A stretch of 64,000 bases of DNA from Agreia sp. COWG (lineage in GTDB: Bacteria; Actinomycetota; Actinomycetes; Actinomycetales; Microbacteriaceae), in NCBI RefSeq assembly GCF_904528075.1, contig NZ_LR882035.1, positions 2,852,001 through 2,916,000 of the forward strand. Reading direction: 5' to 3'. The translations under genes and the position numbers were made by a program. Positions 26,173-34,106 of this stretch are shown piece after piece. Within the stretch, counting starts at the first letter, position 1. Every line of letters starts with the position of its first letter. A model generated the notes under the pieces. That model ran no database searches. It worked only from the letters and a program-made list of their open reading frames with translations, and was not told the DNA's origin.

Positions 26173-28466
26173 CCACCATCCCTCCCAGAGAAGACGACTC
26201 CGAGCTCGAGGTCGGCCATCGCGAAGAGTGGGCTGTCGGCATGCCCGGCATCGTGCACTCCATGGTGCCGGCGGTCGCGGGCATGGGGGTCACCCGCACG
26301 GCCAAGCTCATGCTCGGTCTCAACCAGAAAGACGGCTATGACTGCCCCAGCTGCGCGTGGCCAGACCCCGATCGGCGCAAGGCGGCGGAGTTCTGCGAGA
26401 ACGGCGCCAAGGCCGTCACCTGGGAGGCGACGCCCATCGCGGTACCCCGCTCCTTCTGGTCGCAGCACTCCATCGACGACCTGCTCACCCGAAGCGAGCA
26501 CTGGCTCGGAATGCAGGGGCGGCTCGTCGAACCGGTCTACAAGCCCGCGGGCGCCCACCACTACGAGCCGGTCAGCTGGGAGAAGGCCTTCGAGATCATC
26601 GCCGAGAGGCTGAACGGTCTCGATTCGCCCGACGAGGCGGCGTTCTACACGAGCGGCCGCACGGCCAACGAGACGGCCTTCGCCTATCAGCTCTTCGTGC
26701 GCGCCTTCGGCACGAACAACCTGCCCGACTGCTCGAACATGTGCCACGAGTCCACCGGAACGGCCATGGGAGAGACCCTTGGCGTCGGCAAGTCCACCAT
26801 CGCCTACGACGACTTCGAAGAGACCGATCTCATCGTCGTGATGGGCCAGAACCCGGGCACGAACCATCCGCGCATGCTCACCGCCCTCGAAGACGCCAAG
26901 CGCAACGGCGCGTCGATCGTCGCCATCAACCCGCTGCCCGAGGCCGGGCTGCTGCGCTACAAGAACCCGCAGCGCCCGCGCGGCATCGTCGGCCACGGAA
27001 CGAAGATCGCAGACCAGTTCGTGCACATCCGGTTGGGCGGCGACATGGCGCTGATGCAGGCGGTGTCGAGGCGGGTTCTGGATGCCGAGAAGAAGGCCCC
27101 GGGAACGGTTCTGGACCACGCGTTCCTGGCCGAGCACTGCACCGGCCTCGAGGAGTTCACCGCGCACCTCGACGACCTCGACGAGGCCGACGTGCTCGAG
27201 GCCACGGGGCTCACGAGCGCCGAGATCGACGAGCTGGCCGAGCGCTACCTGAAGGCCGACAAGGTCATCATCACCTGGGCCATGGGCATCACCCAGCAGA
27301 AGAAGGCGGTGGCCACGATCAAGGAGATCGTGAACCTGCTTCTTCTTCGCGGCAACATCGGCAAGCCCGGTGCGGGGGCATCGCCCATCCGGGGTCACAG
27401 CAACGTGCAGGGCGACCGCACGATGGGCATCTGGGAGCAGATGCCGGACAGCTTCCTCGACAAGCTGCAGAGCGAGTTTCACTTCGACCCCCCGCGCAAG
27501 CACGGCGTCGACGCGGTCAACGCCATGAAGGCCATGGCCCACGGCGAGATCAAGGTCTGGTTCTCGATGGGCGGAAACCTCGTCGCGGCGATCTCCGACA
27601 GCCAGGTGGCCGAGGCCGCGATGCGCGGAACCCAGCTCACGGTGCAGGTGTCGACCAAGCTCAACCGCTCGCACGCCGTCATCGGAGAGGAGGCGCTCAT
27701 CCTGCCCACCAAGGGGCGCACCGAGCTCGACCGACAGGCATCCGGCTACCAGTTCGTGAGCGTCGAAGACACCGTGTGCGCCGTGCACGCGTCGAGCGGC
27801 AAGGTCGAGCCCATCTCGAACCACATGCTGTCGGAGATCGCGATCGTGTCGAGGCTCGCACGCGCGGTGCTCGGCGAGGACTCGCCCATCGACTGGGCGG
27901 GTTTCGAGGCGAACTACGACCTGATCCGCGACCACATCGCCAACGTCGTTCCCGGCTTCGAGAACTTCAACGAGCGCATCCGCAACATCGACGGTTTCGT
28001 GCTGCCGAACGGTCCGCGCGACAGCCGCACGTTCAACACGCTCACGGGCCGGGCGATGATCACGGTCAACCACCTCGAGCCGGTGGTGCGCCCCGAAGGG
28101 ACGCTGCTGCTGCAGACGCTGCGCGCCCACGACCAGTACAACACCACGATCTACAGCCTCAACGACAGGTATCGCGGCATCAAGAAGGGCCGCAGCGTGG
28201 TGTTCGTGAACCCGCTCGATCTCGACGAGCTCGGTCTCGAAGACGGGCAGCTCGTCGACGTGTTCAGCGAGTGGAACGACGGGATCGAGAGGGTGCTGCG
28301 CTCGTATCGGGTGGTGTCGTACCCGAGCGCCCGGGGGTGTGCCGCGGCGTACTACCCCGAGGCGAACGTGCTCGTGCCGCTCGACTCGGTGACCGACGAG
28401 AGCAACACCCCGGTGTCGAAGGCCGTCGTGGTGCGCCTGGTGCCGGCGGCTGCACTCGTTCCCTGA
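26169..28466 (+). CDS. FdhF/YdeP family molybdopterin oxidoreductase
   Basis: A 765-residue molybdoenzyme of the formate-dehydrogenase-like superfamily, YdeP branch. The N-terminus has CPSCAWPDPDRRKAAEFC, the modified cluster-binding Cys set of this branch. Then come YTSGRTANE, NMCHESTGTAMGETLG with the Cys that could ligate Mo, GQNPGTNHPRML, RGHSNVQGDRTMGI, and a C-terminal molydopterin-dinucleotide-binding domain with RAHDQYNTTIYSLNDRYRG. YdeP relatives are linked to acid or formate metabolism but their substrate is not settled. Gene order with fdhD and divergent Mo-cofactor genes supports a formate-type reaction. No small Fe-S or NAD subunit follows, so the electron partner is elsewhere. 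Confidence 0.9.
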   Translation: MTTIPPREDDSELEVGHREEWAVGMPGIVHSMVPAVAGMGVTRTAKLMLGLNQKDGYDCPSCAWPDPDRRKAAEFCENGAKAVTWEATPIAVPRSFWSQHSIDDLLTRSEHWLGMQGRLVEPVYKPAGAHHYEPVSWEKAFEIIAERLNGLDSPDEAAFYTSGRTANETAFAYQLFVRAFGTNNLPDCSNMCHESTGTAMGETLGVGKSTIAYDDFEETDLIVVMGQNPGTNHPRMLTALEDAKRNGASIVAINPLPEAGLLRYKNPQRPRGIVGHGTKIADQFVHIRLGGDMALMQAVSRRVLDAEKKAPGTVLDHAFLAEHCTGLEEFTAHLDDLDEADVLEATGLTSAEIDELAERYLKADKVIITWAMGITQQKKAVATIKEIVNLLLLRGNIGKPGAGASPIRGHSNVQGDRTMGIWEQMPDSFLDKLQSEFHFDPPRKHGVDAVNAMKAMAHGEIKVWFSMGGNLVAAISDSQVAEAAMRGTQLTVQVSTKLNRSHAVIGEEALILPTKGRTELDRQASGYQFVSVEDTVCAVHASSGKVEPISNHMLSEIAIVSRLARAVLGEDSPIDWAGFEANYDLIRDHIANVVPGFENFNERIRNIDGFVLPNGPRDSRTFNTLTGRAMITVNHLEPVVRPEGTLLLQTLRAHDQYNTTIYSLNDRYRGIKKGRSVVFVNPLDLDELGLEDGQLVDVFSEWNDGIERVLRSYRVVSYPSARGCAAAYYPEANVLVPLDSVTDESNTPVSKAVVVRLVPAAALVP

Positions 28467-28511
28467 CCCTGTAGAAGGGGTGACCCGTTCCCTGAGCCTG
28501 TCGAAGGGGTT
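28457..28511. repeat. two direct copies of a 25-26-bp repeat at the molybdoenzyme stop
   Basis: CGTTCCCTGAcCCTGTaGAA with trailing GGGG (28457-28481) and the same with g and c at the lower-case bases (28486-28511). The first copy contains the molybdoenzyme TGA stop. The unit CCCTGAGCCTGTCGAAGGG is a widespread bacterial intergenic repeat with short inverted ends; here it may act as transcript end signal. Confidence 0.85.
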
Positions 28512-28539
28512 GCCCAGAAGAAGATCGCTTCTCTGCCGA

Positions 28540-29520
28540 CTATTCGCTGCCGAACGCGTCTTTCGCGCTCTGCTCTACGACATCGACAATGCGAATGCCG
28601 CCCGCCTGATAGGCGTTCTCGTCCTGACCGAAGACCTTTCCGTCTTTGACGGCCTTCGACCCGGCGAACAGAGAGGTCGCGCCGGCAATCGCCGTCGCCT
28701 CATCGTCGGGTCCGGAGTAGGTCACGAAGATGATGTCGGGGTCGGCTGTGATGACGTCCTCCCTGCTGATCTGGGTGTAGTTCGCCCCGGCGCCGGCGAA
28801 TGCGTTCGAGATGCCGAGTGAGTCGAGCACAGCTTCGTATCCGGCACCGGTGAGGGCATAGACGGTGCCGTCGACGATGCTCACAGACGCCGCGGTGACC
28901 GGTCCATCGTGATTGAGCGCGGCCGCAGCAGCGACCCGGGACCGGAGCTGATCGTTCAGGGTCTTGGCCTTATCCGGCACGTTATAGATGACACCGAGAG
29001 AGTCGACATCGGTGTAGACGGCGTCGATACTGGGCTTCGCTGTGGAGCCTGCGCAGTAGTCGCCCAAGACATACAGGCCGGCGCCTACCGTTTCCAGGTC
29101 GGCTAGCGAGGCAGCACCGTCGCCGGTGAACTGCTGCTCGTCATTGGCGATGAACAGATCTGGGGCGGCCCCCAGAAGGTACTCCTTCGCCGGAGTCCAA
29201 TCGCTCGTGTTATTCGTGAGTGCGGGGTGGGCGGCTGCCTCACCCTCGTCGAGGTCAGAGAGGGCGTAGCCCATTGCGCTGTCGGCCACGCCCAAGGCGT
29301 CGAGGGTGTCAACGATCCCGGGCGCTCCGAGCAGCACTCGCTGCGGCGCCGCGGCATACGTGTGCGAGACGCCACAGCTACTGACGGTGACGGGGTAGCC
29401 GGAGGCTTCGGATGCGATTGGAGCAGTTGCGCTCGTACTGCTCGCACAACCCGAGGCGGCGAAGAGGGTCGCAATGAGCAGAGAGGCACCGAGCAGGGTG
29501 CGTGTTGTTGGGTGAGTCAT
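28540..29520 (-). CDS. siderophore/metal-chelate ABC transporter substrate-binding lipoprotein
   Basis: A 326-residue lipoprotein of the TroA/FecB-like class that captures metal chelates, haem or cobalamin outside the cell. The signal peptide ends in the lipobox AASGC near residue 25. Typical features are the early TVSSCGVSHTYAAAPQRVLL strand, the bi-lobed fold with one long connecting helix, PDLFIANDEQQF, and PDIIFVTYSG near the C-terminus. It is the third gene of a permease-ATPase-binding-protein operon that begins at a Fur-type box facing the RiPP operon. The ligand is unknown; I infer a metal complex, perhaps the product of the divergent genes. Confidence 0.9.
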   Translation of the reverse strand: MTHPTTRTLLGASLLIATLFAASGCASSTSATAPIASEASGYPVTVSSCGVSHTYAAAPQRVLLGAPGIVDTLDALGVADSAMGYALSDLDEGEAAAHPALTNNTSDWTPAKEYLLGAAPDLFIANDEQQFTGDGAASLADLETVGAGLYVLGDYCAGSTAKPSIDAVYTDVDSLGVIYNVPDKAKTLNDQLRSRVAAAAALNHDGPVTAASVSIVDGTVYALTGAGYEAVLDSLGISNAFAGAGANYTQISREDVITADPDIIFVTYSGPDDEATAIAGATSLFAGSKAVKDGKVFGQDENAYQAGGIRIVDVVEQSAKDAFGSE

Positions 29521-29538
29521 GAGATGGGGATGTTCCTT

Positions 29539-30351
29539 TCAGGATGCGGACGTGTTTGCGTGAGGGCTACGGTGAGACCGCGAGAGCGGTGGGCCGAGAT
29601 GCACGGCGATGCGTTCGGTGATCGGATTCACACCGATCTCGGCCTCGACTCCATAGACGTCGGCGATGAGCTCGGCCGTGACGACGACCTCCGGGGGGCC
29701 TGCCGCGACCACGCGTCCATGGTTCAGAACGACGACATGATCGCAATACGCCGCGGCCAGCCCGAGGTCATGCAATGCGACCAGGGTTGTCGAAGGCAGA
29801 ACGGAGACGAGCTCGAGCAGCTCGACCTGGGCCAGAACATCGAGATGATTCGTGGGCTCGTCGAGAATCAGCACCGGAGTGTCCTGTGCTAGTGCCCGCG
29901 CCAGAGCCACACGCTGTCGTTCGCCACCCGACAGGCTGCCGAGCGGGCGATGCGCATAGCGCTCGATGCCTGATTGTGCGATCGCGCGCTCGACTGCATC
30001 CGAGTCGGCGGGCGCGGATCTCCGGCCGACCCCGCGGTGAGGTACACGCCCCAGCTCCACCGTCTCGCGTGCCGTGAACTCGAACTCCCGCTGGTCATCC
30101 TGAAGCACCACCGCCGTGCGATGTGCGGCCGCCCGCGCGCTCATGCCCCAGACATCGTCGCCCCCGACAGTGATGGTGCCCGCGCTCGGGCGGCGGGCGC
30201 GATAGACGGCGCGCAGCAGGGTCGACTTTCCCGAGCCGTTCGGGCCGAGTAGCGCGACTGTCGAACCGGTCGGGGCGACAAGAGAGACGTCACGCAACAG
30301 TGCAGTTCCCTGCACCTCGGCACTGACGTGGGTGACCTCGACTCGCATCAT
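29539..30351 (-). CDS. ABC transporter ATP-binding protein (FecE/FepC type)
   Basis: A 270-residue ATPase. Walker A is LLGPNGSGKSTLLRAVY near residue 38, the Q-loop is VVLQDDQREFEFTARETV, the signature is LSGGERQRVALARALAQ, and Walker B is VLILDEPTNHLDV, followed by the switch His (LVALHDLGLAAAYCD). The arrangement is typical of ATPases that drive iron-siderophore, haem or B12 importers. Its start overlaps the permease stop by 4 bp, and the binding-protein gene follows after 18 bp. Confidence 0.94.
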   Translation of the reverse strand: MMRVEVTHVSAEVQGTALLRDVSLVAPTGSTVALLGPNGSGKSTLLRAVYRARRPSAGTITVGGDDVWGMSARAAAHRTAVVLQDDQREFEFTARETVELGRVPHRGVGRRSAPADSDAVERAIAQSGIERYAHRPLGSLSGGERQRVALARALAQDTPVLILDEPTNHLDVLAQVELLELVSVLPSTTLVALHDLGLAAAYCDHVVVLNHGRVVAAGPPEVVVTAELIADVYGVEAEIGVNPITERIAVHLGPPLSRSHRSPHANTSAS

Positions 30352-31436
30352 GGTGCGGTGACCGCCGCCACTGCCGAGACAGGTTCTCGTCTGCGACGGC
30401 GGAGCGATCGACGACCGGTGAGAAGCCAGAGGAAGAACGGCGCCCCGACGGCAGCCGTGACGACTCCGATCGGCAGTTCTGCCGGGGCGCGGACGGTGCG
30501 CGCCACGAGATCGGCCATCATCATGAATACGGCTCCGAGCAGAAGCGACGCGACCAGCATCCGGCGATGGTCGGCACCCACGAGCAATCGGGCCACGTGC
30601 GGCACAACGAGCCCGACGAAGGCGATGCCACCAGCGACGGCCACGATGGAGCCCGTCATGGCCGCGACGACGAGCAAGAGCATCACCTGAAGCCGCGGTA
30701 CATCGATACCGAGTGATGCGGCGAGGTCGTCACCTCCGACCAGGGCGTTGAGAGCGTGCCCAGAGCCGAGCACAACGACCGCTCCAGCCACGACGACGAG
30801 CGTGGGGATGAGGAGGCTCCCACAGTCTGCGCCCCCCACGCTGCCCAGGCTCCAGAAGAGCACCCGCTGAACCTGGTTAGGCGTGGCAATCGTCTGCAGA
30901 AAGTAGGTCATCGAGGAGACGAGATAGCCGATGGCGACGCCGGCCAGGATCAGACGGGTCGGCGGCCACCGGCCGTCGCTGTGCCCCAGGAGAAAGACCA
31001 CCCCGAACGTGGCCAATGCGCCGACGAACGCCGCCACGGCGAGCGATCCCGTGCCGACAGCGCCTCCACCGAGCACGATCACGGCGACCGCGCCGAGCGA
31101 TGCACCGGGGGTGACCCCGATCAGCGATGGATCTCCAAGTGGGTTGCGCACGACCGCCTGAATGACGGCTCCGGTCAGAGCAAGCCCACCGCCCGCGACG
31201 ATCGCGAGGATTGTGCGCGGCACGCGCACAGACCAGACGATCTGGTCTGCCGCGGTCCCGTCTGCTGTTCCGAAGCCGATGTGCGCGACCACAACCCTGA
31301 TCACATCGGGTATCGGCACCCCGACGGAGCCGATCGCCACCGAGGCGACCGCGCAGACGAGCGTGACAAGAACGAGCGCCAGAAGCAGCCCGCGATAGCG
31401 CTTGACGCTCGTAAACGGAGCGGATCGCTCGTTCAT
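30348..31436 (-). CDS. FecCD/BtuC-type ABC transporter permease
   Basis: A 362-residue integral membrane permease with about ten transmembrane segments. Family features: WSVRVPRTILAIVAGGGLALTGAVIQAVVRNPLGDPSLIGVTPGA-like segment near the start (the BtuC/FecCD hallmark PRTL...NPLADPxLLGVSxGA) and GGIAFVGLVVPHVARLLVGADHRRML near the end. It is first in the importer operon. The ATG at 31436 has an AAAGG upstream; a longer frame to 31496 would include the operator. One permease gene is present, so a homodimer is expected. A 15-bp Fur-family-type box lies 39 bp upstream. Confidence 0.93.
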   Translation of the reverse strand: MNERSAPFTSVKRYRGLLLALVLVTLVCAVASVAIGSVGVPIPDVIRVVVAHIGFGTADGTAADQIVWSVRVPRTILAIVAGGGLALTGAVIQAVVRNPLGDPSLIGVTPGASLGAVAVIVLGGGAVGTGSLAVAAFVGALATFGVVFLLGHSDGRWPPTRLILAGVAIGYLVSSMTYFLQTIATPNQVQRVLFWSLGSVGGADCGSLLIPTLVVVAGAVVVLGSGHALNALVGGDDLAASLGIDVPRLQVMLLLVVAAMTGSIVAVAGGIAFVGLVVPHVARLLVGADHRRMLVASLLLGAVFMMMADLVARTVRAPAELPIGVVTAAVGAPFFLWLLTGRRSLRRRRREPVSAVAAVTAP

Positions 31437-31474
31437 GGGGCCGCCTTTCGAGGGTTGGAGTGTGGTTCGCTTAA

Positions 31475-31489
31475 TGAGAACCATACTCA
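31475..31489. promoter_or_regulatory. Fur-family-type 7-1-7 box of the importer operon
   Basis: TGAGAACCATACTCA, an inverted repeat of two 7-mers around one base, extended by TTAA/TTAA flanks so that 8-bp perfect arms lie at 31471-31478 and 31486-31493. It differs by one base from the reverse complement of the box at 31560-31574. On the minus strand a TTGTTC-18-TATGGT promoter would overlap it. Fur, Zur and Mur proteins recognise 15-bp 7-1-7 repeats such as TGATAATnATTATCA. The exact regulator is inferred. Confidence 0.75.
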
Positions 31490-31521
31490 TTAACAATCAA
31501 CAGGAACAATTCGGCGTCCAC

Positions 31522-31576
31522 TTGCGAGCGACAGCGACATCCCGCTAGCGTGACCCTATTGAGAATGGTTCTCAAT
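31522..31576 (+). promoter_or_regulatory. putative RiPP operon promoter with Fur-family-type box
   Basis: TGAGAATGGTTCTCA at 31560-31574, with perfect 8-bp arms ATTGAGAA (31558-31565) and TTCTCAAT (31569-31576). A weak promoter, TTGCGA (31522-31527), 18-bp spacer, TAGCGT (31546-31551), would start transcription near 31558, inside the box, so binding would repress. The box is the same 15-mer as the importer box with one change. The promoter hexamers are tentative; the box is clear. Confidence 0.75.
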
Positions 31577-31593
31577 ATAGAAAGGACGATGTC

Positions 31594-31785
31594 ATGCAGA
31601 ACATCACCCTCGAACCGATCGCTCCCGCTGGTGTGCTCAGTGCACCCCAGGGGCCCGGAACGAACGCGTTGGTCCACAACCCGTTCGCCTTCGAGTCGAT
31701 CGCTCCGGCTGGTGTGCTGAGCGCACCGCAGGGCCCTGGCACGAACGCACTCGTGCACAACCCCTTCGCCTTCGACGCGAAGTGA
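31594..31785 (+). CDS. tandem-core RiPP precursor peptide candidate
   Basis: A 63-residue peptide read as two identical 25-residue modules. Each begins IAPAGVLSAPQG, continues PGT, and ends NALVHNPFAF; they occupy residues 9-33 and 36-60. Before them is MQNITLEP, between them ES, after them DAK. The copies differ at 11 of 25 codons, all synonymous, so both modules are under selection. Each module has one Ser and one Thr, one His, several Xaa-Pro sites, and no Cys. An AAAGGA ribosome site lies 7 bases before the ATG. Genes for two YcaO proteins and a ThiF-like partner follow, so I interpret it as a modified-peptide precursor; Ser/Thr azolines are possible. There is no obvious separate leader. 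The peptide matches no precursor family I know. Confidence 0.8.
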   Translation: MQNITLEPIAPAGVLSAPQGPGTNALVHNPFAFESIAPAGVLSAPQGPGTNALVHNPFAFDAK

Positions 31786-31790
31786 GAACC

Positions 31791-31824
31791 CGGTGGTCGC
31801 TTCGCCCAGGCGAGGCGGCCACCG
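31791..31824 (+). terminator. strong hairpin after the precursor gene (attenuator or stabiliser)
   Basis: Positions 31791-31805 pair with 31810-31824 in a 15-bp stem with two G-U pairs and a CCAG tetraloop. It begins 6 bases after the precursor stop and has no U-tract. Such hairpins between a precursor gene and its enzymes raise the precursor-to-enzyme mRNA ratio in many peptide operons. Confidence 0.75.
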
Positions 31825-31860
31825 CACCGTCCCCCTCCAAAGAGAGATCATCCGAGTTCT

Positions 31861-32619
31861 ATGCGTGCCTTCGCCCCCGGTTTCCACCTGTATGCCGTCG
31901 CCCCCGGTGAGTGGCGCCTCGCCGAGCCCGGGGAGCGCTTCCAGCGCCTTGCCATGGCCGATGAGCGACTCGCAGACCTCGCCGAGGCGCTCGCATCCGG
32001 CGCCGACATCACGACGCTGGGGCCGGATGCCGCTGCACTCGAACAGATACTCGTCGACCGAGGCGCATTCACCCTCCCGCAGACGACGGTGGCGCCACCG
32101 CGACGGGTGAGGATCGCGGGCGATGGACCCGTCGCCTCGGCGCTGAGGTCAATCCTCTCTGCACAGGTGGGCCTGATCCGCGAGGCATCCTCAGACGAGA
32201 CCGTCGATGCGATCGTCTCAATCGATGCCTGGTACCGCGACGCGCACTGGGTGCAACTGGCCGCACGGGGGGTTCCTCTGCACCGCTGCCACAGCGACGG
32301 GACCGCGCTCTATATCGGACCCTTCTCGGCCGGTCCCGGTGCGGCAGGCTACGGGGACTACCGCGGACGACGGCGAGCTGCATCACCTCTGGTGGTGGAG
32401 CTCGATGCTCTCTGGGCTCACCTCGACACGAAACCGCCCGAGCCTCTGTCAGCCTCGCCAGGCATGGCCGCCATCGCTGCAGCGCTCATCGCGTCAGATC
32501 TCTTTGCCTGGTCGGCAGGAGAACCCGTGCCCCACCGAACCACCGAGGTGGAGCTGCGAGCCGACGGCACGATCCATCGGCACCCGGTCCTTCCCCTGCC
32601 ACATGTGACCGCGCTGTGA
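31861..32619 (+). CDS. ThiF/E1-like RiPP cyclodehydratase partner protein
   Basis: A 252-residue protein. Residues about 1-75 (GFHLYAVAPGEWRLAEPGE, then LADLAEALASGADI) look like a peptide-recognition winged-helix module as found at the start of azoline-forming C proteins. Residues about 82-95 (RVRIAGDGPVASAL) form a Gly-rich Rossmann turn like the E1/ThiF fold, but no catalytic Cys or ATP-binding Arg finger is obvious. Such Ocin-ThiF-like proteins bind the precursor and activate a YcaO enzyme. The assignment rests on these weak motifs plus position directly before a hydrolase and two YcaO genes. The stop overlaps the next GTG start by 4 bp. Only a weak GAGAG ribosome site precedes the ATG. 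Confidence 0.65.
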   Translation: MRAFAPGFHLYAVAPGEWRLAEPGERFQRLAMADERLADLAEALASGADITTLGPDAAALEQILVDRGAFTLPQTTVAPPRRVRIAGDGPVASALRSILSAQVGLIREASSDETVDAIVSIDAWYRDAHWVQLAARGVPLHRCHSDGTALYIGPFSAGPGAAGYGDYRGRRRAASPLVVELDALWAHLDTKPPEPLSASPGMAAIAAALIASDLFAWSAGEPVPHRTTEVELRADGTIHRHPVLPLPHVTAL

Positions 32620-34106
32620 TCCAGGCGAATCAACGGCTGATCGCCCCCGATGGCATCGCGCTCGCCTATGACCTCCATCGTCCCGCATCGACAGGCAAGG
32701 TCCCGACCGTCGTTCTTCGAACCCCCTACGGTCGGTCCAAGCATCTCGAGGAGGGCCGCGGCTGGACCCGGCGGGGCTACGCGTTCGTTGTCGGAGACGT
32801 GCGCGGACGGTACGACTCCGACGGAATCTGGGAGCCGTACCTGAACGAGCGTGCCGACGGCGCACGGTTGCTCGACTGGATCGTGGAGCAACCGTGGAGC
32901 GACGGCCGGATTGTGGTGATCGGCGGCTCCTACTCCGGATACACGGCGTGGGCGATGGCCGTCGAGCGCCCCGCCGCGATCGCCGCGATCGTGAGCCTGG
33001 GGCCATCCATGTCACTCGCGCGAACCAAGTTCTCCCCCTCCGGCATCCTGCGCCTCGGCGAGCACGCGGCCTGGTGGGCCGAGCGGGCAGATTCTCGGAC
33101 CAGCCGCGACGGCTTGGCCGCCCTCATTTTCGGCGAGGACCCCACGCTGCTCAATCACCTGCCTGTGCTCGAAATCGGTGACCGGCTCGGAGTGCGACTG
33201 CCGGGCTGGTCTGCCGTAGTCGAGGCGGGTCCGGATGCCGTCGCGGGCGACGAGATCACGGCCAGCGAGCTTGCAGCGGTTCGGGCACCGAGCCTGCACG
33301 TCGGCGGGTGGCACGACCTGCTCGTCAGCGAGACCTTGGCGCAGTGGAAGCTGACCGGCGACGCAGACACCCCGAGAAGGCTCCTCATCGGTCCATGGAT
33401 GCACGATCTCGTCTTCTCCGAAACGACGCGCGTCGGCGCACTCGACCATGGGGACCATTCCCGCGTGGACTGGGCGAGCGAACTGCTCGACTGGCTGACG
33501 GATGCGCTGGCCGGTCGTCTGCCCCTGCGCCGGAGCGATACCTTCGTCATCGGCACCGAGAGCTGGCGACGAGGCGAGGAATGGCCACCCCCCAGCGCCC
33601 CCGAGCATCACCTGCTCGGCTCGGGCATCCTACGCAGCGCCCCCCGCAATCCCTTCCCGAGTCGTGCGGAGGCAGCCGAGCGACAATCGCTTCTCGAGCG
33701 CTCCGACGCCGTGCGATTCACGGTGCCGACCGCTGCGACCCGATTGGAAGGCTGGGCGCAGCTGCACTTCGCCGGCACTGCAGACTCAGCGGTAGCCGAC
33801 TGGATCGCGCGACTGCTCGTCGTCGGGACAGGCGGATCCGTCGTCGAGATCGCGGTCGCGGAGGCGACCTCGGGTGCGCACCTCGCACAGTTGGAGATCG
33901 CGCTCGGCCCGTTGTCGTTCGGCCTCCGCACCGGCGAACGACTGATTCTGGAGATCACCGCGAACGACCTACCCCGTCTCGCACGCAATACCGGCGGCGA
34001 CCGTTACCGACTCGCAGCCGACGAGCTTCCCCACCTCATCGTGCAGACTCTCCACGATGTGCGGCTGACTCTGCCCGCGATTCCCGACGAAGAACGGCCC
34101 TCGTGA
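32616..34106 (+). CDS. CocE/NonD family X-Pro-type hydrolase
   Basis: A 496-residue serine hydrolase of the CocE/X-Pro dipeptidyl-peptidase class. The nucleophile elbow is GGSYSGYTAW near residue 106; VVGDVRGRYDSDG is the loop with the RGR-S-G hallmark, and GGWHDLL and LIGPWMHD precede the His region. The C-terminal third is the jelly-roll lid domain (VRFTVPTAATRLEGWAQLHF). Relatives cleave acylated esters or Xaa-Pro dipeptides. Inside this operon it could trim the modified peptide, whose modules hold AP, GP and NP bonds; that is inference. GTG start overlaps the previous stop; its own stop overlaps the next GTG. Confidence 0.85.
   Translation: MIQANQRLIAPDGIALAYDLHRPASTGKVPTVVLRTPYGRSKHLEEGRGWTRRGYAFVVGDVRGRYDSDGIWEPYLNERADGARLLDWIVEQPWSDGRIVVIGGSYSGYTAWAMAVERPAAIAAIVSLGPSMSLARTKFSPSGILRLGEHAAWWAERADSRTSRDGLAALIFGEDPTLLNHLPVLEIGDRLGVRLPGWSAVVEAGPDAVAGDEITASELAAVRAPSLHVGGWHDLLVSETLAQWKLTGDADTPRRLLIGPWMHDLVFSETTRVGALDHGDHSRVDWASELLDWLTDALAGRLPLRRSDTFVIGTESWRRGEEWPPPSAPEHHLLGSGILRSAPRNPFPSRAEAAERQSLLERSDAVRFTVPTAATRLEGWAQLHFAGTADSAVADWIARLLVVGTGGSVVEIAVAEATSGAHLAQLEIALGPLSFGLRTGERLILEITANDLPRLARNTGGDRYRLAADELPHLIVQTLHDVRLTLPAIPDEERPS

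Noticed and set aside
28466..28540. Small gene between the molybdoenzyme and the binding-protein gene
   Set aside because: The stretch is two copies of a dispersed repeat and a short convergent gap, with no start plus ribosome site.
31475..31574. DtxR/IdeR iron box instead of a Fur-family box
   Set aside because: The usual DtxR/IdeR consensus (TTAGGTTAGCCTAACCTAA) is not approached; the 7-1-7 arrangement fits the Fur/Zur type.
31594..31785. Short frame as a chance repeat from DNA slippage
   Set aside because: 11 synonymous codon differences with no amino acid change between modules cannot come from recent slippage, and a ribosome site is present.
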